From an uncultured Dorea sp. (GTDB lineage Bacteria; Bacillota; Clostridia; Lachnospirales; Lachnospiraceae), in NCBI GenBank assembly GCA_910584575.1, contig CAJUBG010000016.1:1-60132 (forward strand): a DNA stretch of 60,132 nucleotides, given 5' to 3'. Positions 33,918 through 42,350 of this stretch are shown here, piece by piece. Numbering within the stretch: position 1 is the first letter of the stretch; every line of letters starts with the position of its first letter. Position numbers and translations under genes: made by a program. The notes below the pieces were generated by a model. The model was not told the origin of the DNA and did no database searches. It saw nothing but the letters and a program-made list of their open reading frames with translations.

Positions 33918-36080
33918 ATGTGGAAGGATTATTCCAGGAGTTATCTGAAGCATAATCGGGCTGCCTGTGTGTCGGTGATGGCCGCCGCGTTTATTGCCTC
34001 CCTGTTTTTGTCCCTTTTGTGCTGTACGGCCTATAATTTCTGGGCCTATGAGCTGGAAAAGATTGTCAGGGAGGAAGGGGATTGGCAGGGTCGGGTGACG
34101 GGCGCTGTTGATGAAGATGGCCTGTCTGTGATTCAAAATTTTGAGAATGTAGAAAAGGTAGTAAGAAATGGAGATACAGTTGATATCTATTTTCAGAATA
34201 TACGTACCATTTATGAGGACATGCCCTTGATTGCAGAGCTGCTTGGTTTGGAAAACGGTGATATTTCATATCATTCGCTTTTATTATCCAGATATTTGGT
34301 TCATTCTCCTCAGGATGACGAGCCGCCGCTTTTGCTGACGCTGTATCTGGGAATTTTGCTTCTTGTGTCCGTATCACTGATTCTGATTATCAGAAATTCT
34401 TTTGAGCTGTCCATGAATTCCAGGCTTCACCAGTTTGGTATTCTGTCCGGTATCGGGGCGACACCAGGGCAGATTAGAATTTGTCTTTTGCAGGAGGCCG
34501 TATATTTAAGCGTCTTGCCGTTGCTGATTGGCAGTCTGGCAGGCATTGGAGCCAGCTTTTGCGTGATAGGGGCTGTCAATCTGTTTGCGGCAAATATGCC
34601 TGGCCGTTATGAGGCTGTATTTCAGTACCATCCTGCTATCTTTGCGGCGACGCTGCTTGCGTCTGCCGAGGCGGTACTCTTTTCGGCCTTTATACCTGCG
34701 GTAAAGTTAAGCAGAATGACGCCGCTTGAGGCCATTCGCAATACTGGCGGCCTGGGGCTTAAAAGGCGGAAACATTCGCCGCTTTTGTCTCGTTTGTTTG
34801 GGATGGAGGGAGAGCTTGCAGGAAACGCGTTGAAGGCTCAGAGGAAGGCTCTCAGGATATCCTCCCTGTCCCTTCTGCTGTCATTTTTGGGATTTTCCAT
34901 TATGCTATGCTTTACCACCCTGTCAGAAATTAGTACGAGGGAGACATATTTTGAGCGTTATCAGGATGCGTGGGATATTATGGTGACGGTGAAGGATACG
35001 GCAGTCGAAGATTTTGAACTGGCAAAGGAGTTGCGGAATATAAAGGGGATTGGGGAACTGGTTGTGTATCAGAAAGCGCAGGGGATGGCGGTTATTCCAA
35101 AGGAGGCGCAGAGTGAGGAGTTGCTTGCCCTTGGGGGGTATGAGGCTCTTTCGGGAGAAACGCAGGAACAGGTGAAAGCGCCGGTTGTGGTGCTGGAGGA
35201 TGAAAGTTTTCTGGAATATTGTTCTCAGATTGGAGTCCCGCAAAGCCTTGAAGGGGGAATTGTGTTAAATCAAATCTGGGACAGTACAGACAGTGATTTC
35301 CGCAACAGGAGATATATCCCTTTTGTGAAGGAAAATATAAAACAGGAGATTTTGTTTGGCTTGGACGGGAACGGCGGTAAAGCGGAAATATCTGTTCTGG
35401 CTTATACGCGGGAGGCGCCTGTACTGAGGGAGGAATATGAGGACTATGGACTGGTGCATTTCCTTCCTGCGTCTGTCTGGGGAAATATTTCCGAACAGTT
35501 GGGAGGAGGCGAGGCGGAGTGTATGCTTCGGATTCTTGCCGGACAGAGGGATTCCCTTGAGGAATTGTGCTCTTTAGAAGCTTCTGTGATGGAGGTTCTG
35601 AAACCGGTATATGCGGCAGAGAGTGAGAACCGAATCCAGGAGAAGCTGGCGAATGACCAGATGCTTCGGGGAATGATGATAATCTTAGGGGCTTTCTGTG
35701 TGTTGCTGGCTGCTATTGGGATTGCAAATGTGTTTTCTAATACTCTGGGCTTCCTGCGCCAGAGAAAACGGGAATTTGCACGTTACATGTCCATTGGGGT
35801 GACGCCTCAGGAAATGAAAAAAATATTCTGTATTGAAGCGTTTGTGATTGCAGGCAGACCGTTTCTGGTCACATTGCCGCTTACGGCGCTGTTTGTTCAG
35901 TTTGCGGTGAAGGCCAGTCATCTGAAACCCATGGTATTCTGGGCGGAGGCGCCGGCAGCGCCGATTTTATTGTTTGGTCTGGTGATCGTTGGATTTGTAG
36001 CGTTAGCTTATTTTATTGGCGGGAAACGGATTTTGAGTTGTGATTTGAATATTGAATTGAAAAATGATGCGCTGGTTTGA
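33918..36080 (+). CDS. FtsX-like ABC transporter permease (BceB-like)
   Basis: A 720-aa membrane protein with about ten helices: one near 15-40, three around 130-275, one near 320 and three at 600-700. A large extracellular region lies between about 340 and 590. FtsX/MacB features are FELSMNSRLHQFGILSGIGATPGQIR and, in the second FtsX domain, FLRQRKREFARYMSIGVTPQEMKKIF. It partners the ATPase 7 bp upstream. The likely substrate class is bacitracin-like or lantibiotic peptides, by analogy only. Confidence 0.9.
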   Translation: MWKDYSRSYLKHNRAACVSVMAAAFIASLFLSLLCCTAYNFWAYELEKIVREEGDWQGRVTGAVDEDGLSVIQNFENVEKVVRNGDTVDIYFQNIRTIYEDMPLIAELLGLENGDISYHSLLLSRYLVHSPQDDEPPLLLTLYLGILLLVSVSLILIIRNSFELSMNSRLHQFGILSGIGATPGQIRICLLQEAVYLSVLPLLIGSLAGIGASFCVIGAVNLFAANMPGRYEAVFQYHPAIFAATLLASAEAVLFSAFIPAVKLSRMTPLEAIRNTGGLGLKRRKHSPLLSRLFGMEGELAGNALKAQRKALRISSLSLLLSFLGFSIMLCFTTLSEISTRETYFERYQDAWDIMVTVKDTAVEDFELAKELRNIKGIGELVVYQKAQGMAVIPKEAQSEELLALGGYEALSGETQEQVKAPVVVLEDESFLEYCSQIGVPQSLEGGIVLNQIWDSTDSDFRNRRYIPFVKENIKQEILFGLDGNGGKAEISVLAYTREAPVLREEYEDYGLVHFLPASVWGNISEQLGGGEAECMLRILAGQRDSLEELCSLEASVMEVLKPVYAAESENRIQEKLANDQMLRGMMIILGAFCVLLAAIGIANVFSNTLGFLRQRKREFARYMSIGVTPQEMKKIFCIEAFVIAGRPFLVTLPLTALFVQFAVKASHLKPMVFWAEAPAAPILLFGLVIVGFVALAYFIGGKRILSCDLNIELKNDALV

Positions 36081-36085
36081 CTTTG

Positions 36086-36115
36086 TTGACTGTGCAGGGA
36101 GGAGTATGGTAGAAT
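36086..36115 (+). promoter_or_regulatory. Candidate promoter of the ybaK-ogt pair
   Basis: TTGACT, 18-bp spacer, TAGAAT, directly after the permease stop and 56 bp before the next start codon. Confidence 0.6.
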
Positions 36116-36170
36116 CTGGTAGAAGAGGATAGATAAGGCAGTAGTGCTGAGAAATAAAAAGGAGAGAAAA

Positions 36171-36638
36171 ATGGCGATTGAAAGAGTAAAAGACTATTTT
36201 AAGAAATACGGGATAGAGGATAGGATTCAGGAGTTTGATGTATCCAGCGCAACTGTTAAGCTTGCCGCCGCCGCACTTCATTGTGAGCCTCAGAGGATTG
36301 CAAAGAGCCTTTCTTTTATGGTGGAGGGACGTGCGGTGCTTGTGGTGACAGCAGGAGATGTGAAAATAGATAATCCTAAATACAAGGCGCGATTTGGAAC
36401 AAAGGCTAAGATGCTATCTCCGGATGAGGCAGAGGCCCTTATCGGACATGCTGTGGGCGGGGTATGTCCTTTTGCTGTGAATGAGGGTGTGGAGGTGTAT
36501 TTGGATGAATCTTTGAAACGGTTTGAAACGGTTTTTCCTGCCTGTGGAAGCGGGAACAGTGCGATTGAACTTACGATTCCAGAGTTGGAGAAATATTCTG
36601 GGTATGTCGAATGGATTGATGTCAGCAGATTGGACTAA
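36171..36638 (+). CDS. YbaK/EbsC-type aminoacyl-tRNA deacylase
   Basis: A 155-aa protein of the YbaK/ProXp family, which hydrolyse mischarged tRNAs such as Cys- or Ala-tRNA(Pro). Features are VKLAAAALHCEPQRIAKSLSF, VVTAGDVKIDNPKYKARFGTKAKML and GHAVGGVCPFAVNEGVEVYLDESL. The start is set at the ATG with AAGGAGAG 5 nt upstream; nine extra codons upstream are open but have no ribosome site. The next gene starts 5 bp after the stop, so the two are co-translated. Confidence 0.88.
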   Translation: MAIERVKDYFKKYGIEDRIQEFDVSSATVKLAAAALHCEPQRIAKSLSFMVEGRAVLVVTAGDVKIDNPKYKARFGTKAKMLSPDEAEALIGHAVGGVCPFAVNEGVEVYLDESLKRFETVFPACGSGNSAIELTIPELEKYSGYVEWIDVSRLD

Positions 36639-36642
36639 GGTT

Positions 36643-37158
36643 ATGAAATATACACATCATTATGATTCCCCCCTTGGCGGGATTACGCTTGCCAGCGACG
36701 GAGAAGCGCTGACAGGGCTATGGTTTGACGGCCAGAAGTATTTTGGCGCGGGTCTGTCTGACGAACATGAACAAAGGCAGCTTCCCGTATTTGAGCAGGC
36801 AGACAGATGGCTTGCGCTCTATTTCAGCGGACAGGAGCCAGATTTTACCCCAACACTGGCTATGAAAACCACCCCATTTCGGAAATCCGTATGGGAGATT
36901 CTGCTCACAATTCCTTATGGAAAGACCATGACGTACAAAGAGATTGCGGGAATTATTGCAGAGCAAAAAGGGCTTCCTCACATGTCGGCCCAGGCAGTCG
37001 GCGGGGCGGTGGGGCACAATGCCATTTCATTAATCATCCCTTGCCATAGGGTCGTTGGAACCGATGGCAGCTTGACAGGGTATGCCGGAGGGATTGCTGT
37101 AAAAGAAAAGCTGTTGATTTTGGAAAAAGCGGTTAAAACTAAGCGAGTTGCCGTCTAA
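36643..37158 (+). CDS. ogt: Methylated-DNA-[protein]-cysteine S-methyltransferase
   Basis: A 171-aa suicide repair protein that removes alkyl groups from O6-guanine. The acceptor cysteine is in IPCHRVVGTDGSLTGYAGG, with the preceding helix-turn-helix VWEILLTIPYGKTMTYKEIAG and the asparagine hinge VGHNAISLIIPCHR. It lacks the AdaA domains. TAAGG, overlapping the ybaK stop, is the only ribosome site, so translation is coupled. A start eight codons upstream is possible. Confidence 0.94.
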   Translation: MKYTHHYDSPLGGITLASDGEALTGLWFDGQKYFGAGLSDEHEQRQLPVFEQADRWLALYFSGQEPDFTPTLAMKTTPFRKSVWEILLTIPYGKTMTYKEIAGIIAEQKGLPHMSAQAVGGAVGHNAISLIIPCHRVVGTDGSLTGYAGGIAVKEKLLILEKAVKTKRVAV

Positions 37159-37222
37159 GATAAATACAAGCTATGACGTTATCTAAAATTAGGTTACATC
37201 ATAGCTTGTGTTTATCTTAGAC
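37153..37222. terminator. 24-bp inverted repeat between convergent ogt and chemoreceptor genes
   Basis: GTCTAAGATAAATACAAGCT... pairs with ...AGCTTGTGTTTATCTTAGAC (37153-37176 with 37199-37222, one G-T pair), loop 22 nt. The ogt stop codon lies in the left arm. There is no T-run, so termination would rely on the hairpin alone. Confidence 0.6.
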
Positions 37223-37233
37223 TGTTGGCTCTC

Positions 37234-39261
37234 TTACTTAATTCGGAATTGGCTGATCAGTTGATTCAGTGTCTTTGCCTGATCTGACAATTCGTTGGAG
37301 ATTGCAGCGCTTTCTTCGGCAGCGTCAGAATTCTCCTCGATGACCTTTGATACTTCTTTGATCCTGTTCTCCACGGAGACAATCATTTCTGACTGTTGGA
37401 CGCTGGCGAGTGAAATCTCGTCCATCAGCGCTTTGATGGACTGGATACATTCGCTGATGACCTGCATCGCGGAAATAGCCAGATTTGTGGATTCGGTTCC
37501 GGTTTGTACGTCGTGAAGCGAGCGTCCAATCAGCGTGCTTGTATTTCTTGCGGCTTCGGCAGACTTGGAGGCAAGGTTTCTGACTTCATCTGATACGACA
37601 GAGAAGCCCTGGCCCGCATCGCCTGCGCGGGCGGCTTCTACCGCGGCGTTCAGCGCAAGAATATTTGTCTGAAATGCAATGTCTTCAATCGTTTTTATAA
37701 TACTGCCGATTTGGGAAGAAGACTGGTCAATGTTCCTTGTAGCAGTAATCAGTTGTTCCATCTTTGTGTCAGCCTCAGCAGCGTAGCCGGTTGCCTTGTC
37801 AACTAAGTTGCTGGCATTTCCGCAGCGGACTGCACTGTTCTGAATCTGGGTAGTGATATCCGTTACATTGGACACAAGCCCGTTCATAGAATCCTTTTGC
37901 TGCATGGTTCCGTGGGAAAGCGCCTGAGCGCCTGCGGATACCTGGTTTGCACCGCTGTTTACCTGACTGGCTATCTGAGAGATGTCGCACATTACATTTG
38001 TCAAATGGGTGCGGATACTTTTAAGGCTCTCGGCAAGCACTCGGAAATCTCCGATGTAATAGTCTTCGTTCTTTACGACGTCCACGGCAATGTTGCCGTC
38101 TGCCATCTCGCCAAGGATTCGCCCGATATCCTCAATGGTTTTCCGTAGACAGTCGCAGACGTTGTGGATTGTTTCGGCAATCATGCCAATCTCGTCTGTT
38201 CTGCCATAGAATGGCTCTAGTTCTTGGTCAACAGATAGCTCAAGGTTACCCAGGCGGCTGATTGCCTGCTCCATTATCATTAGTTCTCTGCCTTCTCTGT
38301 ACAGGAACAGCAATGTGACAAGTATGATGACTGCCGCTACGGATGCGCATAAGATTGCCACTGTGATGCGTACTACGGATACTCGTTCGTACACCTCTGC
38401 CGAGTTGTCGCGTACCATGAATACCCAGTTGCGGTCTTTTAAGTATTTGTATACCACCAGTTGGTCTGTTCCATTTTCATCCTGGTAGGAATATGTACCT
38501 GCCTCTGTATTGCCGTCTGATTTGATACGTTCTATGATTTCCAGATAACCTTTATCGGTTGTCTCGGTATTCAGCATGGATTCGTCTTCATGGTAGAGGT
38601 ATGTACCGTTTTCTACGTTTAAAAACACATATTCACTGTGGGTCAGCCCTTTAATATCCAGATTCAGCAATACGTCTGTCAGATGACTGGCATAGACACC
38701 AGCGCCGACGTAGCCGATGCATGTCTGGCCATCGAACAAAGGATAGTACATGGATAGAATCATGCTTCCGGTTCCTGGCGATTCCATGATACCCAGATTA
38801 GTCAGGCTTGGCTGTGAAAGGATTGTCTGTTGGAACGTATCCAGAGATTCGCCTGTACGGGTAGTGATCCCGATTGCATCCTGGGAGATATGCGTCAGGA
38901 CGTGTGTGGTAGGTGTGGCGATATACAGCCCTTCAAAGATTCCCTTGACAGCGGCGAAATCCTCTGTGTATTGTTGTGCTTTCTCAAGAAGGGCGGGATT
39001 ATCCGGCTCCAACAGGAGATTGCGCACATCGCTGCTTAGGGCAAAGGCCGTCATGTATTCTTCTGCGGAAGCTACATAGTCGTTGATGATGGCGGCACGG
39101 GATTCTACTGCGTCGATCATCTGGTTGGTGGCGTTATTCTCCACCATTGACGATATGCGGCTGGATACGATGAACCATAACAGAATCATCCCTGCAAAGG
39201 TAATTGCCGTGGTGATAATACTGATACGAGTGGCAAGTTTGCGATTTGCTAGAAATTTCAT
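37234..39261 (-). CDS. Methyl-accepting chemotaxis protein with extracellular Cache-type sensor
   Basis: A 675-aa transmembrane receptor. TM1 is about 10-32, then a ~250-residue extracellular double-Cache-like domain (ALSSDVRNLL, YVGAGVYASHLTDVLLN, VFMVRDNSAEVYERV). TM2 is about 290-312, then a HAMP region, and a signalling domain with methylation helices and the hairpin tip EDIAFQTNILALNAAVEAARAGDAGQGFSVVSDEVR. It should pass ligand signals to CheA/CheW. No other chemotaxis or flagellar gene is in the window. The start is the ATG 7 nt after AGGGGG; a start nine codons earlier lacks a site. Confidence 0.93.
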   Translation of the reverse strand: MKFLANRKLATRISIITTAITFAGMILLWFIVSSRISSMVENNATNQMIDAVESRAAIINDYVASAEEYMTAFALSSDVRNLLLEPDNPALLEKAQQYTEDFAAVKGIFEGLYIATPTTHVLTHISQDAIGITTRTGESLDTFQQTILSQPSLTNLGIMESPGTGSMILSMYYPLFDGQTCIGYVGAGVYASHLTDVLLNLDIKGLTHSEYVFLNVENGTYLYHEDESMLNTETTDKGYLEIIERIKSDGNTEAGTYSYQDENGTDQLVVYKYLKDRNWVFMVRDNSAEVYERVSVVRITVAILCASVAAVIILVTLLFLYREGRELMIMEQAISRLGNLELSVDQELEPFYGRTDEIGMIAETIHNVCDCLRKTIEDIGRILGEMADGNIAVDVVKNEDYYIGDFRVLAESLKSIRTHLTNVMCDISQIASQVNSGANQVSAGAQALSHGTMQQKDSMNGLVSNVTDITTQIQNSAVRCGNASNLVDKATGYAAEADTKMEQLITATRNIDQSSSQIGSIIKTIEDIAFQTNILALNAAVEAARAGDAGQGFSVVSDEVRNLASKSAEAARNTSTLIGRSLHDVQTGTESTNLAISAMQVISECIQSIKALMDEISLASVQQSEMIVSVENRIKEVSKVIEENSDAAEESAAISNELSDQAKTLNQLISQFRIK

Positions 39262-39323
39262 ATGATTCCCCCTGTAAATATTTCTCATGGGTCGATGAGT
39301 GTGACCTGATTTTTAGCATAAAT

Positions 39324-39352
39324 ATTTTAACATGGCTGTATTAGGTTTTCAA
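39324..39352 (-). promoter_or_regulatory. Promoter of the chemoreceptor gene
   Basis: Minus strand: TTGAAA (39352-39347), 17-bp spacer, TAAAAT (39329-39324), about 60 bp before the start codon. This is a sigma-A type promoter, not the sigma-28 type often used for chemotaxis genes. Confidence 0.65.
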
Positions 39353-39402
39353 TATTGTTTTTTGTAAGTTATTGAGGGGATAATCTTAGAAAATGGAAGC
39401 TC

Positions 39403-39431
39403 TTGATATTACAATAAAAACAGGATAAAAT
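39403..39431 (+). promoter_or_regulatory. Promoter and shared ATTACAAT motif upstream of the Rrf2 gene
   Basis: TTGATA, 17-bp spacer, TAAAAT. The -35 and following bases read TTGATATTACAATAAA, differing by one base from TTGACATTACAATAAA at 42252 in the promoter of the NAD(P)-binding protein. The common ATTACAAT suggests a shared regulator, plausibly this Rrf2 protein itself. Confidence 0.65.
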
Positions 39432-39454
39432 GTTCTCGAAAGGTGGTAGATTAT

Positions 39455-39898
39455 ATGCAGATTTCAAGTCGGTTTACTCTGGCAATCCATATTTTTGCCT
39501 GTATTGATACATTTGGAAATGAATACAAGGTGACCAGCGATTTCCTTGCAGGGAGTACGAATGTGAACCCTGTGATTATCAGAAAGATTTTAGGCCAGTT
39601 AAAGGGCGCCGGTCTGATTCATGTGGCGCGGGGGACAGGCGGTACGACAGTTGCAAGACCCTTAGAGGAGATAACTTTTTTTGATGTTTATAAAGCCGTG
39701 GAGTGTGTGGAAGGTGGCAGTCTGTTCCATTTCCATGAAAATCCCAATACCAACTGTCCAGTAGGCAGGAATATCCATCTTATTTTGGATGATAAGCTTT
39801 TTCGGGTGCAGGATGCGATGGAGAATGAGCTTGCGTCCATTACGCTTGCAGATTTGAAGCGGGATACGGAAAAATATCTGAGCGATGAAGGTGTCTGA
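39455..39898 (+). CDS. Rrf2-family transcriptional regulator (YwnA-like)
   Basis: A 147-aa winged-helix regulator: SSRFTLAIHIFACID, VTSDFLAGSTNVNPVIIRKILGQLKGAGLIHVARGTGGTTVARP (helix-turn-helix and wing) and EITFFDVYKAVE. It has only one Cys (PNTNCPVG), not the three of Fe-S Rrf2 sensors such as IscR or NsrR, so it is of the YwnA/CymR kind. In Bacillus, ywnA sits next to ywnB, an NAD(P)-binding protein resembling the one at 42351 here. AAGGTGG precedes the ATG; a GTG four codons earlier is also open. Confidence 0.88.
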   Translation: MQISSRFTLAIHIFACIDTFGNEYKVTSDFLAGSTNVNPVIIRKILGQLKGAGLIHVARGTGGTTVARPLEEITFFDVYKAVECVEGGSLFHFHENPNTNCPVGRNIHLILDDKLFRVQDAMENELASITLADLKRDTEKYLSDEGV

Positions 39899-39937
39899 AA
39901 TGAAAGCGTCTGACAGGATGAAAATGAGGTGGATTCC

Positions 39938-40861
39938 ATGAATTTGGTAGAGAAGGTTGAATTTTATGCCGAGAGTAAGGAGGAACGCCTTCCCAATTTT
40001 GAAAGTGATTTTCCTTATACTATGTCTTGCGCCAAATTGGATAAATATATCGGACGGTTTGCACCCTGGCACTGGCACAAGGCGGTTGAGCTGTTTTATA
40101 TGGAAAGCGGAACGCTGGAATATAATACCCCAAAAGGAAAGATGGTGTTCCCTGCCGGTTCAGGAGGCTTTGTGAATTCAAACGTACTCCATATGACGAG
40201 AACAGTATCCCATACCGAAGAAAATGTACAGCTTCTCCATATTTTTGACCCGTCTCTTATTTCCGGAAACCAGGGCAGCAGAATTGAGAAAAGATATATT
40301 TTGCCGATTGTAACCTCCCCCCAGATGGAGATTCTTGGTTTTTTCCCAGAGCAAAGAGAACATGCAGCCATGCTAGGGCTAATTAGGGAGGCGTTCTGTC
40401 TAAAGGAACATGAGACTGGGTATGAGATTAAGATACGGGAAGCATTGTCGCGAATATGGATGCTGATTTTTGAAGGATTTTATTCTCAATGTTCCGGAAA
40501 TGTGAAGGCTGATAAAAATGATGAAAGACTTAAAACCATGCTGATTTATATCCATGAACATTTTGCAGATAAAATTCCTGTGTCAGAGCTTGCCTCCACG
40601 GTTTATCTGAGTGAAAGGGAATGCTTCAGGCTTTTTCGCAATTATTTGCATGTTACTCCAACAGAGTATATCCGAGGCTGCCGCCTGCGGGCCGCCTGTC
40701 AGATGCTTGCCAATGGGCGGGAGTCGATTACGAATATCGGACGGGCCTGCGGATTGGGAGACGGCAGCTATTTTGGTAAGATATTTCGGGAATATGCAGG
40801 CTGTACACCTATGGAATACAGAAGGAAATGGCAGGATCGTAATAGAAATTGTCCGAAATAA
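39938..40861 (+). CDS. AraC-family transcriptional regulator with cupin sensor
   Basis: A 307-aa protein. The N-terminal cupin has APWHWHKAVELFYMESG and MVFPAGSGGFVNSNVLHMT (about 45-95). The C-terminal double helix-turn-helix has IPVSELASTVYLSERECFRLFRN and SITNIGRACGLGDGSYFGKIFREYAGCTPMEYRR. It probably senses a small carbohydrate or related ligand and activates a nearby gene, perhaps the acetyltransferase that follows. GAGGTGG lies 6 nt before the ATG. Confidence 0.9.
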   Translation: MNLVEKVEFYAESKEERLPNFESDFPYTMSCAKLDKYIGRFAPWHWHKAVELFYMESGTLEYNTPKGKMVFPAGSGGFVNSNVLHMTRTVSHTEENVQLLHIFDPSLISGNQGSRIEKRYILPIVTSPQMEILGFFPEQREHAAMLGLIREAFCLKEHETGYEIKIREALSRIWMLIFEGFYSQCSGNVKADKNDERLKTMLIYIHEHFADKIPVSELASTVYLSERECFRLFRNYLHVTPTEYIRGCRLRAACQMLANGRESITNIGRACGLGDGSYFGKIFREYAGCTPMEYRRKWQDRNRNCPK

Positions 40862-40922
40862 GATATATTTCTGCTGTTTTATGCCCTATTATTATATTAT
40901 AATATTATTGAAGGAGAAACCT

Positions 40923-41528
40923 ATGAAATATGATAAAGCGGATTTTTTGGAGACAGCAGGCCAGGATACATTGCGTACGATTGCCCGTGCAAGAAGGTTA
41001 GTGAGGGAATACTACCTTTCTGATTACGAAGACGTGGAAAAGAGAAAAGAGATTTTGACTGAGCTGTTAGGCGGTATAGGCAAAAACGTTGCGATTGATA
41101 CTCCGTTTCACTGTGACCTGGGTAAAAATATTTTCCTGGGCGATGATGTTATCATCAATATGAACTGTACGTTTGTAGATAATAAGCCCATACGGGTCGG
41201 CAATCGCGTGCTGATTGCTTCCAATGTCCAGATTTATACCTCCTCCCATCCGGTATTGCCTCAGGAGAGATTGGTTTCTGACTGGGAGGAAAAAGGGACT
41301 ACCTTCTTCCGAACCTTTGCCAAGCCTGTTGAGATACAGGATAATGTTTGGATTGGCGGCGGCAGTATCATTCTGGCAGGAGTGACAATCGGAGAGAATA
41401 GTGTGATTGGGGCAGGAAGCGTTGTGACACGCTCGATTCCTGCAAATTGTGTCGCGGTTGGCAGTCCATGCAAGGTAATTAAGTGTTTTGAGGATGAGTG
41501 CGAAAGAGGAATTGAGTGTGGAGTGTAA
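40923..41528 (+). CDS. Maltose/galactoside O-acetyltransferase-like enzyme (left-handed beta-helix)
   Basis: A 201-aa acetyltransferase. An N-terminal maltose-acetyltransferase helix region (TIARARRLVREYYLSDYEDVEKR) is followed by hexapeptide repeats: FHCDLGKNIFLGDDVIINMNCTFVD, PIRVGNRVLIASNV, SSHPV (catalytic His region) and VWIGGGSIILAGVTIGENSVIGAGSVV. It transfers acetyl from acetyl-CoA to a sugar hydroxyl. AAGGAGAAACCT lies before the ATG. Earlier readings in the same frame overlap the AraC gene and are not real. Confidence 0.93.
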   Translation: MKYDKADFLETAGQDTLRTIARARRLVREYYLSDYEDVEKRKEILTELLGGIGKNVAIDTPFHCDLGKNIFLGDDVIINMNCTFVDNKPIRVGNRVLIASNVQIYTSSHPVLPQERLVSDWEEKGTTFFRTFAKPVEIQDNVWIGGGSIILAGVTIGENSVIGAGSVVTRSIPANCVAVGSPCKVIKCFEDECERGIECGV

Positions 41529-42138
41529 TGAGATATGGCTGCAATGGGCAGTAGAATTACAGAGTATAGCGCAGGAGGGTCTTTTTTACGGAAAAGATAT
41601 GTTTGACAAGGAACGGTATGAGAGAATCAGGGATATTGCAGCGGAAATGATTTCCTATAAGTCGGCAATTCCGGTTGATAAAGTGAAATCTTTGTTTTGC
41701 AATGAGATTGGGTATCAGACGCCTAAGCTTGACAGCCGCGCGGCGATTTTCAGAGATGATAAGATTCTGCTTGTGAAGGAGAAAAACGGTACGTGGTCGC
41801 TGCCTGGCGGATGGGTTGACGTCAATGTATCTGTGAAGGAGAATACGATTAAAGAGGTAAAAGAGGAGGCGGGGTTAGACGTTACCGCGGATCTGGTGAT
41901 TGCCGTGCAGGACAGGGAGAAGCACAATCTGCCTGTTTACGCATATAAGGTATGTAAGATTTTTATATTATGTACTGTTATCGGCGGCAAATTTGAACCT
42001 AATATTGAGACTGTGGGGAGTAGATATTTTGGGATTGACGAATTACCGGTGCTTGCACAGGAAAAGAATAACGAGGAACAAGTGAGGATGTGTTTTGACG
42101 CATACCAATCCAGGGATTGGAAAACCCTTTTTGATTAG
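41494..42138 (+). CDS. Nudix hydrolase with N-terminal helical domain
   Basis: A 214-aa protein. Residues 1-65 match the helical Nudix N-domain (EIWLQWAVELQSIAQEGLFYGKDMFDKERYERIRDIAAEM) seen in ADP-ribose or CDP-choline type pyrophosphatases. The Nudix box is GWVDVNVSVKENTIKEVKEEAGL: the EExG core is intact, but the usual first Glu (after G-x5) is Val and the Arg is Lys. The start is uncertain because it overlaps the acetyltransferase gene by 35 bp; TTG 41488 and GTG 41518 are alternatives. Substrate unknown. Confidence 0.85.
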   Translation: MSAKEELSVECNEIWLQWAVELQSIAQEGLFYGKDMFDKERYERIRDIAAEMISYKSAIPVDKVKSLFCNEIGYQTPKLDSRAAIFRDDKILLVKEKNGTWSLPGGWVDVNVSVKENTIKEVKEEAGLDVTADLVIAVQDREKHNLPVYAYKVCKIFILCTVIGGKFEPNIETVGSRYFGIDELPVLAQEKNNEEQVRMCFDAYQSRDWKTLFD

Positions 42139-42143
42139 TTGTT

Positions 42144-42191
42144 AGAGCAGGCAGGCTGTGGATTATAATTTCACAGCCTGCCTGCTCTTTG
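42144..42191 (+). terminator. Terminator after the Nudix gene
   Basis: A perfect 17-bp stem (AGAGCAGGCAGGCTGTG with its complement at 42172-42188) and a TTGT tail, 6 bp after the stop codon. Confidence 0.85.
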
Positions 42192-42251
42192 TCTGCGGAT
42201 ATGTGTATTATGATATGCAACTGGAAAAAATGAAATTTTTTGATGTAACTA

Positions 42252-42310
42252 TTGACATTACAATAAAGGTGTGGTATTGTAATGGTGTCAGATGTAATAG
42301 TTATTATTAC
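42252..42310 (+). promoter_or_regulatory. Promoter and two operator-like palindromes of the NAD(P)-binding protein gene
   Basis: TTGACA (42252-42257), 17-bp spacer, TATTGT (42275-42280). A perfect inverted repeat ATTACAAT-N11-ATTGTAAT (42257-42264 and 42276-42283) spans the spacer and -10. A second, GTAATA-GTTAT-TATTAC, lies at 42294-42310. The layout fits tight repression, possibly by the Rrf2 regulator at 39455, whose promoter carries the same ATTACAAT. Confidence 0.75.
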
Positions 42311-42350
42311 AACAAAATAATAAACATACAAATTTAAGGAGGAAATCATT

